Part shown: piece by piece, positions 17,338 to 26,238 of the stretch
Numbering within the stretch: position 1 is the first letter of the stretch
How the letters are laid out: every line of letters starts with the position of its first letter
Assembly (NCBI GenBank): GCA_001778375.1
Contig: MFGV01000045.1
Coordinates: forward strand, 1-55,060
Direction: 5' to 3'
DNA length: 55,060 nucleotides
DNA from: Candidatus Firestonebacteria bacterium RIFOXYD2_FULL_39_29
Lineage (GTDB): Bacteria; Oederibacteriota; D2-FULL-39-29
Program-made: the position numbers and the translations under genes
The notes under the pieces: generated by a model
What the model saw: only the letters and a program-made list of their open reading frames with translations
Database searches by the model: none
What the model was told of the DNA's origin: nothing

Positions 17338-20136
17338 TTAATTCTTTATTTTAAATTCGGCGTCTTTCTTGTATTTTCCATTAGGATATCTTTGAATTAA
17401 TGCCTCATAGTACTTTTTTGCATCGTCCTTCTGTTCTAAAAATTCTGCGCACCTCCCTGCCTTAAACAAAGCTTCTTCCGCAATATCCTTATAGGCCGCA
17501 TAAACAAACGCGACTTTTGCATACTGCGTCAGCGCTTCTTTGTACTTGTTTAATTTAAAATAACTGCTTGCAAGCTTATAAGTACTTTCTGCCGCCGTTT
17601 TTCCCCGGGCCTTATTAATAGACTTTTTGTAATATTTTATCGCCTCTTCCATATTTCCTTTATCAAAATTAACTTCAGCGAGCACCAGACTTATCTCCGG
17701 CAGGGAGTTCATATCTTTAAATTTTACCATAGGCTTTTTCAAGAACTCATAAACATCACTTGCTTTTTTTCCCGAATCAAGCTGATGGTAAGCTATTCTT
17801 GCATAAATATACGGCAAAACGCCATCATCAGTATACCTCGATATTGCCTCGTTGTAAAGTGTAAAAGCTTCTTTTCCTCTATCTATGGACTCTAAATTAC
17901 TTGCAACAATATAATAATTCCTTGCAGAAAAATACTCTTTTGGTATGCTATTACTTACCTCTCCCCACAATTTCAGCGCCTGCTCCACCTTCTTTTGCCT
18001 GAAATATAAGTCTATCATTGCCATTTTTATTTTACCGAGTAAAGTATTATTGTTTTTTTTCTTTTCAGCAAATTTAGTAAACCTGGCAATTCCTTCATCC
18101 AGCGCCTTCTGTCTTGCATAGATCTCTGCCAGTCTGTCCAGACTGGTATCTACTATTGCGTAGTCGTTCACCTTGTCAACCAGATCTTCATAGTCTTTTT
18201 TAGCTTTCTCAAATTCTTTTTCGGAAAAATTATATTCCGCAATTTTGAATTGTATCTTTCTTCCAATTTCTGTATCATTCCACTTTTTAGCCTCATCAAA
18301 ACTTTTATATCCCTGTTCTTTTTTGCCGTCAGTAATCAAACTCCAGCCAATCCAGTAATACGCTTCCGCGCAATACGGACTATCAGGATAATCTTTAAGC
18401 AGTATCTCATACATCTTTGACATATCTTTATATTTTCCTTGTTTATAATAAAGATCCCCCATTTGAGTCCTTATTCTCGGAGATGCAGGAGACTTGGGAT
18501 AATCTTCCAATGCTCTTTCATATATATCGTAAGCTTCTTTATATTTCTGATCAGCCATATAAATATCGCCTATGGAAGAAAACACATTTGGACTCATCTC
18601 ATCTTTGGGATATTTCTGGACAAATAACTTTAAATACTCTACCGCTTTTACATAGGCGCCTTTTTTTCCGTATGAAAAACCAATCTGATAGAGCGTATTT
18701 TTATAGTACTCTTCCTGCGGATACTCATCAATTATTCTCTGATAGGAAGCATTGGCTTTATCGAATTCCGATAAATTGTAATATGCATTCCCCTGATAAA
18801 ACAAAGACCACCCGGTGAACAAGCTTTTTTCCTCTTTTTTTATTATTCCTTCAAAAATATTCGAAGCTTCATTGTAGTCTTCCAGTCCATAAAAGGCCAG
18901 ACCTATCTTATACAGACCCTCATCTTCTATCTTTTTTGTATTAAACTTCAGCAGTCCGCTCTTGTACTCCGAAACTACGTCACTGTAATTCTTGGATTTT
19001 AAAAGAGAATCGATATAACCAAGCCTAATGTTGTCTCCCAATTCGGTATCCGCATTCTCTTTTATGAACTTTTGCGCATTTCTTTTGAACTCCTCGGTTT
19101 TTCCTTCAAGCAAATAGCTTACCGCTATGGCATAACTTGCATCCTTCACAAGATCGCCTTTGGGATCAAGAGTCAGAATCTCATTGAAACTTTTTCTTGC
19201 CTCTTCAAACTTTTTCAATTCGACAAAACACTGACCAATCTTGAGTTTGCTTAAAAAAGACGGATCCTTGCCGGCTTTAGCATTCTCCAGCGCTTTTTTC
19301 AAATCAGTTTCTTTCTTTTTTAAAAGACCTATAGCTTTTTCCATACCCGGAGCTCTTGTTTTCTCTATACCTTTGACCTTTTTAGAAACTTCATCTATTT
19401 GCTTTTGTATCGCAGCTAAGGTTATATCTTTGCCGGGAACTTTATTAAAGAAAATAATAGCATGTTCATAGCTTTTTGCCGCAACTAATTGATCGGCAAT
19501 CTGATATATGATATTTGCTATCAGCGGATTTTTCCTCATATCCGCAATTTTACTTTCAAATATCTTATTTGCCCCTGCCGGATCTTTTTCATCAACAAGT
19601 ATTCTTGCGAGTAATAACTCGGCATTATCCAGCATCTCATGTCCGGGAAATCTGTTTATTAAATATTTAATTGTTTCCTTGGCTTTTGAATTGTCTTTTT
19701 GGATAAATTGAAGGTTAGCTATGGCAACATACAGCTCCGGGGATCCGCCGGCTATTGCCTTATTGCCTCTTTCATAACTTGCCATCGCCTTGTCATAATC
19801 TTTCTGGTCTATGTAGCATTCACCCAGTGCCGTATAAATCATTACTTTCATATCCGAATTAAGTTTGCTCAATTCTTCAAGTTCTTTTATCGCTTCACCA
19901 ACTTTTTTTTGCATAAAGTAGCAGATAGCAAGATCGTATTTTACATAAGGAATGAGCTCGGACTTGGAAAAGTCCGTCAAGAATTTTTGATACGCAGCTT
20001 CGGCTTTTGCATACTCGCCTTTTGAAGCTAATTCCGAGGCTTCTTTGTACACCGCATCAGGCCAAATTATCTCATCCTTAGCTCTTAGATTTGCAATAAA
20101 CACAAAAAACAAAATAACAGAAAGAATTATCCTCAT
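17338..20136 (-). CDS. Large secreted TPR-repeat protein of the ExbB/D unit
   Basis: Residues 1-19 are a signal peptide (cut after LRA). Most of the remaining 913 residues are tetratricopeptide repeats of about 34-37 residues, for example KSELIPYVKYDLAICYFMQK and FYQGNAYYNLSEFDKANASY. A charged, coiled-coil-like insert lies near residues 240-300. Pairs such as YPKSPASPRIRTQMGDLYY resemble YfiO/CpoB-type outer-membrane TPR proteins. Tol systems also carry a TPR protein (YbgF/CpoB) next to the motor, so an envelope scaffold role is likely. It lies 8 bp after the HEAT/toroid gene and 23 bp before exbB. AAGGAG precedes the ATG. Confidence 0.85.
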   Translation of the reverse strand: MRIILSVILFFVFIANLRAKDEIIWPDAVYKEASELASKGEYAKAEAAYQKFLTDFSKSELIPYVKYDLAICYFMQKKVGEAIKELEELSKLNSDMKVMIYTALGECYIDQKDYDKAMASYERGNKAIAGGSPELYVAIANLQFIQKDNSKAKETIKYLINRFPGHEMLDNAELLLARILVDEKDPAGANKIFESKIADMRKNPLIANIIYQIADQLVAAKSYEHAIIFFNKVPGKDITLAAIQKQIDEVSKKVKGIEKTRAPGMEKAIGLLKKKETDLKKALENAKAGKDPSFLSKLKIGQCFVELKKFEEARKSFNEILTLDPKGDLVKDASYAIAVSYLLEGKTEEFKRNAQKFIKENADTELGDNIRLGYIDSLLKSKNYSDVVSEYKSGLLKFNTKKIEDEGLYKIGLAFYGLEDYNEASNIFEGIIKKEEKSLFTGWSLFYQGNAYYNLSEFDKANASYQRIIDEYPQEEYYKNTLYQIGFSYGKKGAYVKAVEYLKLFVQKYPKDEMSPNVFSSIGDIYMADQKYKEAYDIYERALEDYPKSPASPRIRTQMGDLYYKQGKYKDMSKMYEILLKDYPDSPYCAEAYYWIGWSLITDGKKEQGYKSFDEAKKWNDTEIGRKIQFKIAEYNFSEKEFEKAKKDYEDLVDKVNDYAIVDTSLDRLAEIYARQKALDEGIARFTKFAEKKKNNNTLLGKIKMAMIDLYFRQKKVEQALKLWGEVSNSIPKEYFSARNYYIVASNLESIDRGKEAFTLYNEAISRYTDDGVLPYIYARIAYHQLDSGKKASDVYEFLKKPMVKFKDMNSLPEISLVLAEVNFDKGNMEEAIKYYKKSINKARGKTAAESTYKLASSYFKLNKYKEALTQYAKVAFVYAAYKDIAEEALFKAGRCAEFLEQKDDAKKYYEALIQRYPNGKYKKDAEFKIKN

Positions 20137-20144
20137 ATTTCTCC

Positions 20145-22514
20145 TTAATATAAATCTATAATACTCTCCTGCATTTTTTTTAACTGCAAGATAGAGATAT
20201 AAAAATCCGCGGCTAAAACCGGTTCATACCACTTTGCGGACCAGCTGCCGTCTTCTAATTGTTCCTTCATCAATTTTTCCACCAATTCCTTATAGTAATA
20301 ATGTATATTATTATCCTTATCGGTTATAGTATCAAGCCCATACAGATTAAGCGACTCTGCTAATGCTTTCAAATAATAAGGATAATGCTTGTCGGATTTA
20401 GCTTTTGGATTCTCTTTCAAAGTATAATTTTTAGATAACCAGTCTATTGATTTTTTTACTTCATCAGAAGAAAGAGGTTTTTTAAAAAGTGATTGCAGAG
20501 AAAGTCCGACAGCAGTCATTGAACCGTATGAGCTCCTTGTGGTTTCATTGTCATCGGCATAACCAAAACCGCCGTCCTCATTCTGATGATTCTTCAAATA
20601 ATCCAGCATCTTTATCCACATCTCGTCGTTTTTTTGGATATTCAAAAAATTATATCCTTCTTCCAGTCCCTTGGCTACATTTTCTGTTGCGCTCATATCA
20701 GCCCGGCTTCCTTTATAGTAGCCGAACCCGCCCTCTTTGTCCTGAATGCTTTTCATAAATTCAACAGATTTTTTCACTTTTTCTTTATATACAGGATTAC
20801 CTGTCTTCGAAAGCACTTTTATAGCCATTCCTGTAAGGTATGAAACTTTTTCTTTTTCCACTTCATTATTCGAGAAATAGGAGCCATCCGCTTGTTCGTG
20901 TTTAAGCATGAAATCCACTGCTTTTTTCACCGGCTTATCTTCTTCACTCCATCCCTGTTTAAACAATACCAGAAGCGCCATTTGCGTGGCGCCTAAAGGA
21001 AAATATGCGCTTTTAAAACTGCCATTTTCCTCCTGCTGTGAAAGTAAGAACCTTATACCTTTCCTTATAGAAGCTTCTTTGCTTTGTTCAAATACTTTTC
21101 CGGTAGTTAATGTAAAATTCAAAGCAAGTAAATCCAGCTTTTCCTGTTTCTTTTTTATAATACCGGAAGTTATCTCGTCATAATTCATCCTTTCTATATC
21201 AAGCGCAGCAGCAGCAGCGGAACTGACCCATAAATCTTTGTCCTCCAAAAGTTCTTTGAGTTTTAAAATATCCTGTTTTTTAAAATTCTCACCCAAAGCT
21301 TTTATGGCAAACCATCTTACGGTAACATCCTTATTCAAATCTCCTGCTATAGCCAAAAGAAGGTCTTTAACCTCGCTAAGATTAAATTTACCCAGGGCAT
21401 AGACAGCTCTTTGCGCCACATTTTTATCCGTATCCGAAAGCATTTCCAGCAGTTTTTCTTTTGATTCTTTCGTCCGGTTATCACCAAGCAGGGAAATTAT
21501 CTCGTATCTCACAAGAGGGCTCTTGTCGGAAGCAAGGCTGAATAACTTCGGAAAAAGTTTTTCGTCCTTCAAATCTACAAGCAATTTTACGGCGATTAAT
21601 CTTACTTTATCATCCTTATCTGCGAGAGAAGTCAGGAAAAGGTCCTTTACTTCCTGACTCATCGGTTTGATCATGCTTAATGCCGTAAAAACATACCACT
21701 TTATATCAGGTTTATTTAAAAATTCTATCAAAGGCCTGACGGCTTTCTCTTTAAAATCATGAGCCAATACTTCCGCGGCTTTTTCCCTGACCTTAAACTT
21801 GCCTTCGTAATGGCTATAATACGCATCAGAAAAAGTTTCTATAATGTATTTTATGGATGTTTCATTACCTATGCTGCCTAAAGCTTCCAGGGCGGATATT
21901 TTCAGCGAAGGCCTTGAAGTATTAAGAATCTCAATCAAATATTTTTCCGCGGCTTTTTCCTTGTTTTTTCCCAGTATGCCGGCTGAAAAACAGGCCCGGT
22001 AAATATTAATGCTGTTAAGCGCTTTTATCAAAGCATCCGTATTGCTTTTAGATATTTTTTGAAGTTTTGCTGCAGCTTTATTGCGGATATTGTAATCATC
22101 GGATCCCAGTTCTTTTATCAATAAATTTGTAAGCTCGTCGCCGGAATAGACCTCTTTTTCCTCTTCTTTTGCCTGCCATGCCGAGGTTTCAAGCAGAACT
22201 TTATACCTTGTCTCTATCTTTTTATAATTTACGTCATCTTTCTTCTCTTTGTAAATCTTCATAAGCTCTGCATATGCTTCCGGAAATGTCGAATCATAGA
22301 AGTCAATTATCTCTATTAGCATTCTTTCGGCTTCTGCGAGGTTTTTCTCTTTTTTATTCAATCCTTCAAGGACGATATTAAAATGCCATCTGGCTTCTTC
22401 ACGGTAATCTATCTCGGGCAGAACCTGTTTCACATCCTCTGATGCGCTTTTTTCTTTTGCCTGAATACTGCAAGCCAGAAATAATACTAAAAATAATAAT
22501 ACTGCCTTTTTCAC
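20145..22514 (-). CDS. Secreted HEAT-repeat protein with C-terminal squalene-cyclase-like toroid
   Basis: This 789-aa protein starts with a signal peptide; the segment FLACSIQA could be cut after QA or at the Cys as a lipoprotein. Residues about 35-115 look TPR-like, and 125-455 are HEAT repeats (LIKELGSDDYNIRNKAAAKL, VRYEIISLLGD). Residues about 475-789 form an alpha/alpha toroid of the prenyltransferase/squalene-cyclase type, with QW-like turns QQEENGSF, QADGSYF, QDKEGGFGY, QNEDGGFGY and QLEDGSWSAKWY. The cyclase acid motif DxDD is not seen, so a binding rather than catalytic role is likely. Start is GTG sharing its G with the upstream TAG stop; AGGAG lies 5 nt before. It belongs to the ExbB/D unit. 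Confidence 0.85.
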   Translation of the reverse strand: MKKAVLLFLVLFLACSIQAKEKSASEDVKQVLPEIDYREEARWHFNIVLEGLNKKEKNLAEAERMLIEIIDFYDSTFPEAYAELMKIYKEKKDDVNYKKIETRYKVLLETSAWQAKEEEKEVYSGDELTNLLIKELGSDDYNIRNKAAAKLQKISKSNTDALIKALNSINIYRACFSAGILGKNKEKAAEKYLIEILNTSRPSLKISALEALGSIGNETSIKYIIETFSDAYYSHYEGKFKVREKAAEVLAHDFKEKAVRPLIEFLNKPDIKWYVFTALSMIKPMSQEVKDLFLTSLADKDDKVRLIAVKLLVDLKDEKLFPKLFSLASDKSPLVRYEIISLLGDNRTKESKEKLLEMLSDTDKNVAQRAVYALGKFNLSEVKDLLLAIAGDLNKDVTVRWFAIKALGENFKKQDILKLKELLEDKDLWVSSAAAAALDIERMNYDEITSGIIKKKQEKLDLLALNFTLTTGKVFEQSKEASIRKGIRFLLSQQEENGSFKSAYFPLGATQMALLVLFKQGWSEEDKPVKKAVDFMLKHEQADGSYFSNNEVEKEKVSYLTGMAIKVLSKTGNPVYKEKVKKSVEFMKSIQDKEGGFGYYKGSRADMSATENVAKGLEEGYNFLNIQKNDEMWIKMLDYLKNHQNEDGGFGYADDNETTRSSYGSMTAVGLSLQSLFKKPLSSDEVKKSIDWLSKNYTLKENPKAKSDKHYPYYLKALAESLNLYGLDTITDKDNNIHYYYKELVEKLMKEQLEDGSWSAKWYEPVLAADFYISILQLKKMQESIIDLY

Positions 22515-22960
22515 TACATCTCCTTTTGCTTGTTTATTTTAAATATTACATAAGCAGATGTCGAAGAGAAAATAAACAGGCTGACTATAACCATGACTGT
22601 GAGCCCCATATATAAGGCAACATCCTCATCATTCAAAAAATCCAACCCGCCGAACAGATATGATCTTATAAATAAAAATCCCGCAAGTAAAATTAAAATA
22701 GCCGCTCCCTGCAAAGTAAGGATTATGGTCAATTGAATATTTATTTTCTTTTTGCCGATAGAAGAGCTAATACTCGTAAAATCCTGCTGCTTACCCAGAA
22801 ATTTAAGCAAATCATCTTGAGTTATAAAATTCATTTCCACAAGAACATCTCCGAGCCTTTTTTCTATACTGGTTTTCTGCCTTGCAACAGCCTTTTCTAA
22901 TTGATCCGGAGTTATCAGATTTTCCTGAACAAGCATATCTCCTAAATGTTGTTTTGCCAT
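22514..22960 (-). CDS. Small membrane protein with MshEN/T2SSE_N-like domain
   Basis: The 148-aa protein begins with two helical halves: HLGDMLVQENLITPDQLEKA, then RLGDVLVEMNFITQDDLLKF. This is the repeated RLGxxL pattern of MshEN domains, found at the N-terminus of PilB/GspE ATPases and, in some, binding cyclic di-GMP. No ATPase follows. Instead there are two transmembrane helices (about residues 76-100 and 113-143). The first Arg is replaced by His and the usual Gly by Asn in both halves, so nucleotide binding is uncertain. GGAGG precedes the ATG. The gene lies between the HEAT genes of the ExbB/D unit and could be its cytoplasmic sensor. Confidence 0.75.
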   Translation of the reverse strand: MAKQHLGDMLVQENLITPDQLEKAVARQKTSIEKRLGDVLVEMNFITQDDLLKFLGKQQDFTSISSSIGKKKINIQLTIILTLQGAAILILLAGFLFIRSYLFGGLDFLNDEDVALYMGLTVMVIVSLFIFSSTSAYVIFKINKQKEM

Positions 22961-22978
22961 AAAACGCCTCCAAGTATT

Positions 22979-23755
22979 TTACTTTTTTTCCTTCTTTTTT
23001 GATTCAATCAGCAAGACGCCCCTGAAGGCAACCTGCCTTATGAGCTCGTCATCATCATTTTTTGAAATATATTTCAGTCTTTTATATGATTCTTCATCGG
23101 CAAGATTGCTCAAGACATTCACGCAGGCACCGCGGATTGTCTTGTCACTTGCCGCAAGGCCCTCGCGTATGATAGATACATAGCCCAAATCCCCTGTTGC
23201 CGCAAGCATAGCGGCCGAATAGATCCTTACATCTTTATTCCTGTCTTTAGTCAGAGCTCTTACAGTTTCCAAGCCGGAAGAATCTCCAAAACTGTTCAGT
23301 GAAACGGCTGCCGCAGCTTTAACCATTGAATCCTTATCGCTCTGCATCAAGACCCTGAGAGCAGGAATGCATTTTTTCTCACCAAGGATGGCCAGGCTGC
23401 TTGCAGCCGATGCCCTCACCACTCCAAATTTATCTTTTAAACCCAGTATAATAATGTTAGTTATGGAAGGCTTGTCCTGCAAAAGCGACAATGAACTGAT
23501 CGCCGCCGCTCTCACATTTTCATCCGGGTCTTCAAGTAACTCCCTGATAGACGGCAGCGCCGAAGTATCACCCGCAACTCCCAAAGCCATACAAGCATCC
23601 TGTCTTATAAAACTGTCCGGGCTTTTCAGCTCTGTTTTAAATTTTTCAAGATTGGCCTTGTATTCTTCCATTTTCTTGTCAAAATTTACGTCAACCTGAG
23701 CAAAAATACTGAAGCAAAAAACAAAACCAAAAATTATTCCGGGCATTTTTCTCAT
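22979..23755 (-). CDS. Secreted HEAT-repeat protein
   Basis: Residues 1-19 are a signal peptide (cut near FAQ). About six HEAT/PBS-lyase-type repeats follow: SPDSFIRQDACMALGVAG, DENVRAAAISSLSLL, FGVVRASAASSLAILG, DSMVKAAAAVSLNSFG and NKDVRIYSAAMLAATG. Such repeats form curved solenoids for protein binding; no catalytic motif is seen. The start overlaps the upstream stop by ATGA, so it is translationally coupled to the TonB-like toroid protein. Presumably a periplasmic adaptor in the ExbB/D machine. Confidence 0.85.
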   Translation of the reverse strand: MRKMPGIIFGFVFCFSIFAQVDVNFDKKMEEYKANLEKFKTELKSPDSFIRQDACMALGVAGDTSALPSIRELLEDPDENVRAAAISSLSLLQDKPSITNIIILGLKDKFGVVRASAASSLAILGEKKCIPALRVLMQSDKDSMVKAAAAVSLNSFGDSSGLETVRALTKDRNKDVRIYSAAMLAATGDLGYVSIIREGLAASDKTIRGACVNVLSNLADEESYKRLKYISKNDDDELIRQVAFRGVLLIESKKKEKK

Positions 23756-25179
23756 TTTTTTATCTCCTTTTCCGCGATCTGATATAAAGGGATGTACCTG
23801 TAATACACTTCAAGAGAAAGAACTACCATCGCTGTTGAATATGTAAGCGGAAGAGTTTTCTCCGTATAATTAATACGGGGAAGCTGTTGAAAACTTCCGT
23901 CTTCATTCTGAAGGGATACAATATAATCTCTGAATTGCTTGTTCCATCTTTCCCAGGTAGCTCCGCCTGCCTGGAACGAAGCCAGGTTCATGTAATAAAT
24001 CGTATAAAAATCAGTTAACCTGGAAATTTCCACTTTATCGATCTGCCGTATCAGATCATTCGCCAGGGGGGTTTTCATTTTATTTCCCAAAGCAAGACAG
24101 AATAAACCTACCCAGGGAAGCGGAGGACCTTTTCCATCTTTCAGATAACAGCCTTTTGTTTTAATTACAAATTTAATCGCATCATCCAAAGCCGTTTTCG
24201 TTTCAGCCGGCATTATTCCGGCATAGTAAGCATCCTTCAATGCCATAATACCCCAGCCTGTAACGGAAAGATCCGCATCAGTTGAAGCCGATCCATATCT
24301 CCATGCTTTTTCAAGATTGTTACCTTGAGCATTTAATACAAATTCAGTTGCTTTTTGTACATTTGTTTTGATACCGCTGGCTCCGCCGACTGAATATGCT
24401 TCTGATAGAGCAATCATATCAATAAAGTGAGTATACATAGAATTTTTATTCGGAGTCCCAATCCCGCCGCTTTCATCCTGCTGGTTAACTAAATAAGACA
24501 CGGCGTTTCTTAAGGTCTTCGCATATTTATGAGGAGAATCTACCCTGTAACCGGCTCCAAGAAACGCAAGAGTACAGAGGCCTGAGATCCCGTTAGTCGT
24601 ATTTGCGCAGCTTCCCATGCCATATTTTTCTTTGCCTTCCCATGAACCGTCAGCTTTTTGTACTTTAAATAAGTATTCAAGTCCTTTATTTACCGCTGCT
24701 TCTGTCACCGGCGATCCGCCGTATTTTTTCGCCATTTCTGTCCTGTTCATCCTGGCAGAAAATATACCTATACCTGCTCCGATACCTTTACCAATACCGG
24801 TGCCCATACCGCCGCCCTCACCGCCTCCGGCTCCGACAATATCCAGCGGCTTAATGGCAGCAGCGGTTGATTTAGTTGAATCTGCAATCTTTGTGTTAAT
24901 GACGACTTTCGCATCAGTAACTTTGATCTCTTGCTTTGCCGTTGAAGGAATATCCACGGGTTTTGAAGTCGGAAGTTGTTTTTGTGTTTCCCACTCCGGC
25001 GTCTCTGCCTTTCCGCCGCCGCCCATCTGAAGGATACCTCTAAAAACTGTTTTTCTCATTGTCGGATTTACTATAACTATCCCGCTGACTAAAAAGAGGA
25101 TCAGAAGGTGCGCCGTGAAGGAAACAAAGAAAAACTTTGATTCTTTGATCTTTTCTTTAATTTTTTTCATTAGACCCAT
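23752..25179 (-). CDS. TonB-like anchored protein with C-terminal alpha/alpha toroid
   Basis: First gene of the ExbB/D unit, 475 aa. Residues 1-15 are cytoplasmic and basic; one transmembrane helix (about 16-37) contains S20-x3-H24 (SFTAH). TonB proteins carry an SxxxH signature in this helix that contacts ExbB/ExbD. A linker follows with a Pro/Lys/Thr-rich part (about 50-110) and a Gly-rich part (112-140), as expected of a periplasm-spanning protein. Instead of a TonB C-terminal domain, residues about 155-470 form a squalene-cyclase-like toroid with QKADGSWEG, QDESGGIG and QNEDGSFQQ. No DxDD acid motif is visible. GAGGAG lies 5 nt before the ATG. The architecture suggests that proton-motive force is delivered to a toroid-binding partner. 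Confidence 0.8.
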   Translation of the reverse strand: MGLMKKIKEKIKESKFFFVSFTAHLLILFLVSGIVIVNPTMRKTVFRGILQMGGGGKAETPEWETQKQLPTSKPVDIPSTAKQEIKVTDAKVVINTKIADSTKSTAAAIKPLDIVGAGGGEGGGMGTGIGKGIGAGIGIFSARMNRTEMAKKYGGSPVTEAAVNKGLEYLFKVQKADGSWEGKEKYGMGSCANTTNGISGLCTLAFLGAGYRVDSPHKYAKTLRNAVSYLVNQQDESGGIGTPNKNSMYTHFIDMIALSEAYSVGGASGIKTNVQKATEFVLNAQGNNLEKAWRYGSASTDADLSVTGWGIMALKDAYYAGIMPAETKTALDDAIKFVIKTKGCYLKDGKGPPLPWVGLFCLALGNKMKTPLANDLIRQIDKVEISRLTDFYTIYYMNLASFQAGGATWERWNKQFRDYIVSLQNEDGSFQQLPRINYTEKTLPLTYSTAMVVLSLEVYYRYIPLYQIAEKEIKK

Positions 25180-25594
25180 TAAAGCTCCTCTATTCTATGA
25201 CTTCTTGGAATATTTTTGTTCTTTTAAACCTGTTTACAAGAGATACTTTTCCGGCAAATGTTACTTAAATTTATCTGCGCCTATATACCCCGTATATTCT
25301 TTATTATTATATTATATGGTCTGGATAAACGCAAGTGGTATCTCCTGAAATCCGAAGTAGAAAACATACCTTTATTGGCTCGCATAATATTAAGGTTTAG
25401 CGGGATTTTGGGTTCGATTCCCACTCAATACTTTCGGGTACAGGGCCATGAATCTGAAGTATGTCTTTGTTACAAAGCTACGGGAATCTCCGCTCTTGGC
25501 CCGCCTATTGGCGAGGTCTCGCACAGCATTGTAGCGGACGAGATCTCACCATAGGTGGACACTGATTAGGCAATAGACATTATGGTTTATGACG
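25180..25594. other. 415-bp gap upstream of the ExbB/D unit, word repeats only
   Basis: I see no convincing gene. The first 80 bp should hold the promoter of the nine-gene unit, but no hexamer pair is clear. At 25469-25495 lies the dispersed word ACAAAGCTACGGGAATC. At about 25500-25556 a degenerate inverted pair of the GAGATCTCACC-ATAGG type follows. A tRNA-like T-arm at 25410-25422 lacks the other arms. Confidence 0.4.
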
Positions 25595-26227
25595 TTATGC
25601 CATAAACTGGTTATTTCTCCGCTCCTCTCCTATCGTGGTAAGATACCCGTGTCCGGGATAAACTTTTGTTGCATCCGGCAGCTTCATGAGCTTTTTAAGC
25701 GACTCCATGATAACGTAAAAGGACGCATTAGCAAAATCAGTTCTTCCTATGGAACGATAAAACAAAGTATCCCCGGAAAACAGCTCCTCCCCTGTTAATA
25801 AGCAGATGCCTCCGGGACTATGTCCGGGTGTATGGATCACTTTTAACTCCAGGTTACCCGCCTTAACCGTGTCACCTTCTTTCAGAAAAGCATCCGCCTT
25901 CGCGGAAACCGTACCGTCCCCGAATAAAGCAGAACCGTTTGCTTCCGGGTGCTCGGCAAAAATAACATCTTCTTTATGAATTAAGAACTCCGCCTTTGTC
26001 TTTTTTCTAAGCTCGTTTACCGCGCCCAGATGGTCATAATGACCGTGAGTTGCTACTATTTTTTTAACTATAACACCGTTTTTCTCTATATTTTTCCAGA
26101 TCTTTTCAAAATCCGCGCCTGGATCAATAACTACGCCTTCTTTTGTTTCAGGATCGGCTAAAATATAGCAATTAGTCAGTATTTCCCCTACAATCACCGG
26201 TTTAATTAAATTAGGGACAGCGACCAA
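25595..26227 (-). CDS. Metallo-beta-lactamase-fold hydrolase (glyoxalase II-like)
   Basis: This 210-aa protein has the family core: LTNCYILADPETKEGVVIDP, the metal motif THGHYDHLG, the second His in HTPGHSPGG, the bridging Asp in FSGDTLF, and YPGHG near the end. Small proteins of this kind hydrolyse thioesters such as S-lactoylglutathione or act as persulfide dioxygenases; the substrate cannot be read here. The start is TTG with AAGGAGA upstream. The first eight codons and the start codon come from a 22-bp dispersed repeat, so the N-terminus MVAVPNLI looks repeat-derived. Confidence 0.85.
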   Translation of the reverse strand: MVAVPNLIKPVIVGEILTNCYILADPETKEGVVIDPGADFEKIWKNIEKNGVIVKKIVATHGHYDHLGAVNELRKKTKAEFLIHKEDVIFAEHPEANGSALFGDGTVSAKADAFLKEGDTVKAGNLELKVIHTPGHSPGGICLLTGEELFSGDTLFYRSIGRTDFANASFYVIMESLKKLMKLPDATKVYPGHGYLTTIGEERRNNQFMA

Positions 26228-26230
26228 TTA
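26209..26230. repeat. 22-bp dispersed repeat covering the hydrolase start
   Basis: The 22 bases, with core TTAGGGACAGCGACCAATT, are identical to 40425-40446 and to the inverted arm 40450-40471. Here only one arm is present, and it supplies the TTG start and first codons of the hydrolase gene. A transposon end begins 9 bp further right. Confidence 0.8.
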
Positions 26231-26238
26231 ATTTCTCC

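Noticed and set aside
20145-25179. Toroid proteins as true squalene-hopene cyclases
   Set aside because: They are secreted or membrane-anchored to the periplasm, only about 320 residues in the toroid part, and the DxDD catalytic acid motif is not visible.
25405-25425. tRNA-like T-arm GGGTTCGATTCCC
   Set aside because: No D-arm, anticodon arm or acceptor stem can be formed with the flanking sequence on either strand.
25258-25554. 98-codon plus-strand frame in the gap before the ExbB/D unit
   Set aside because: No ribosome binding site, mixed hydrophobic start without homology that I recognise, and its second half consists of intergenic word repeats.
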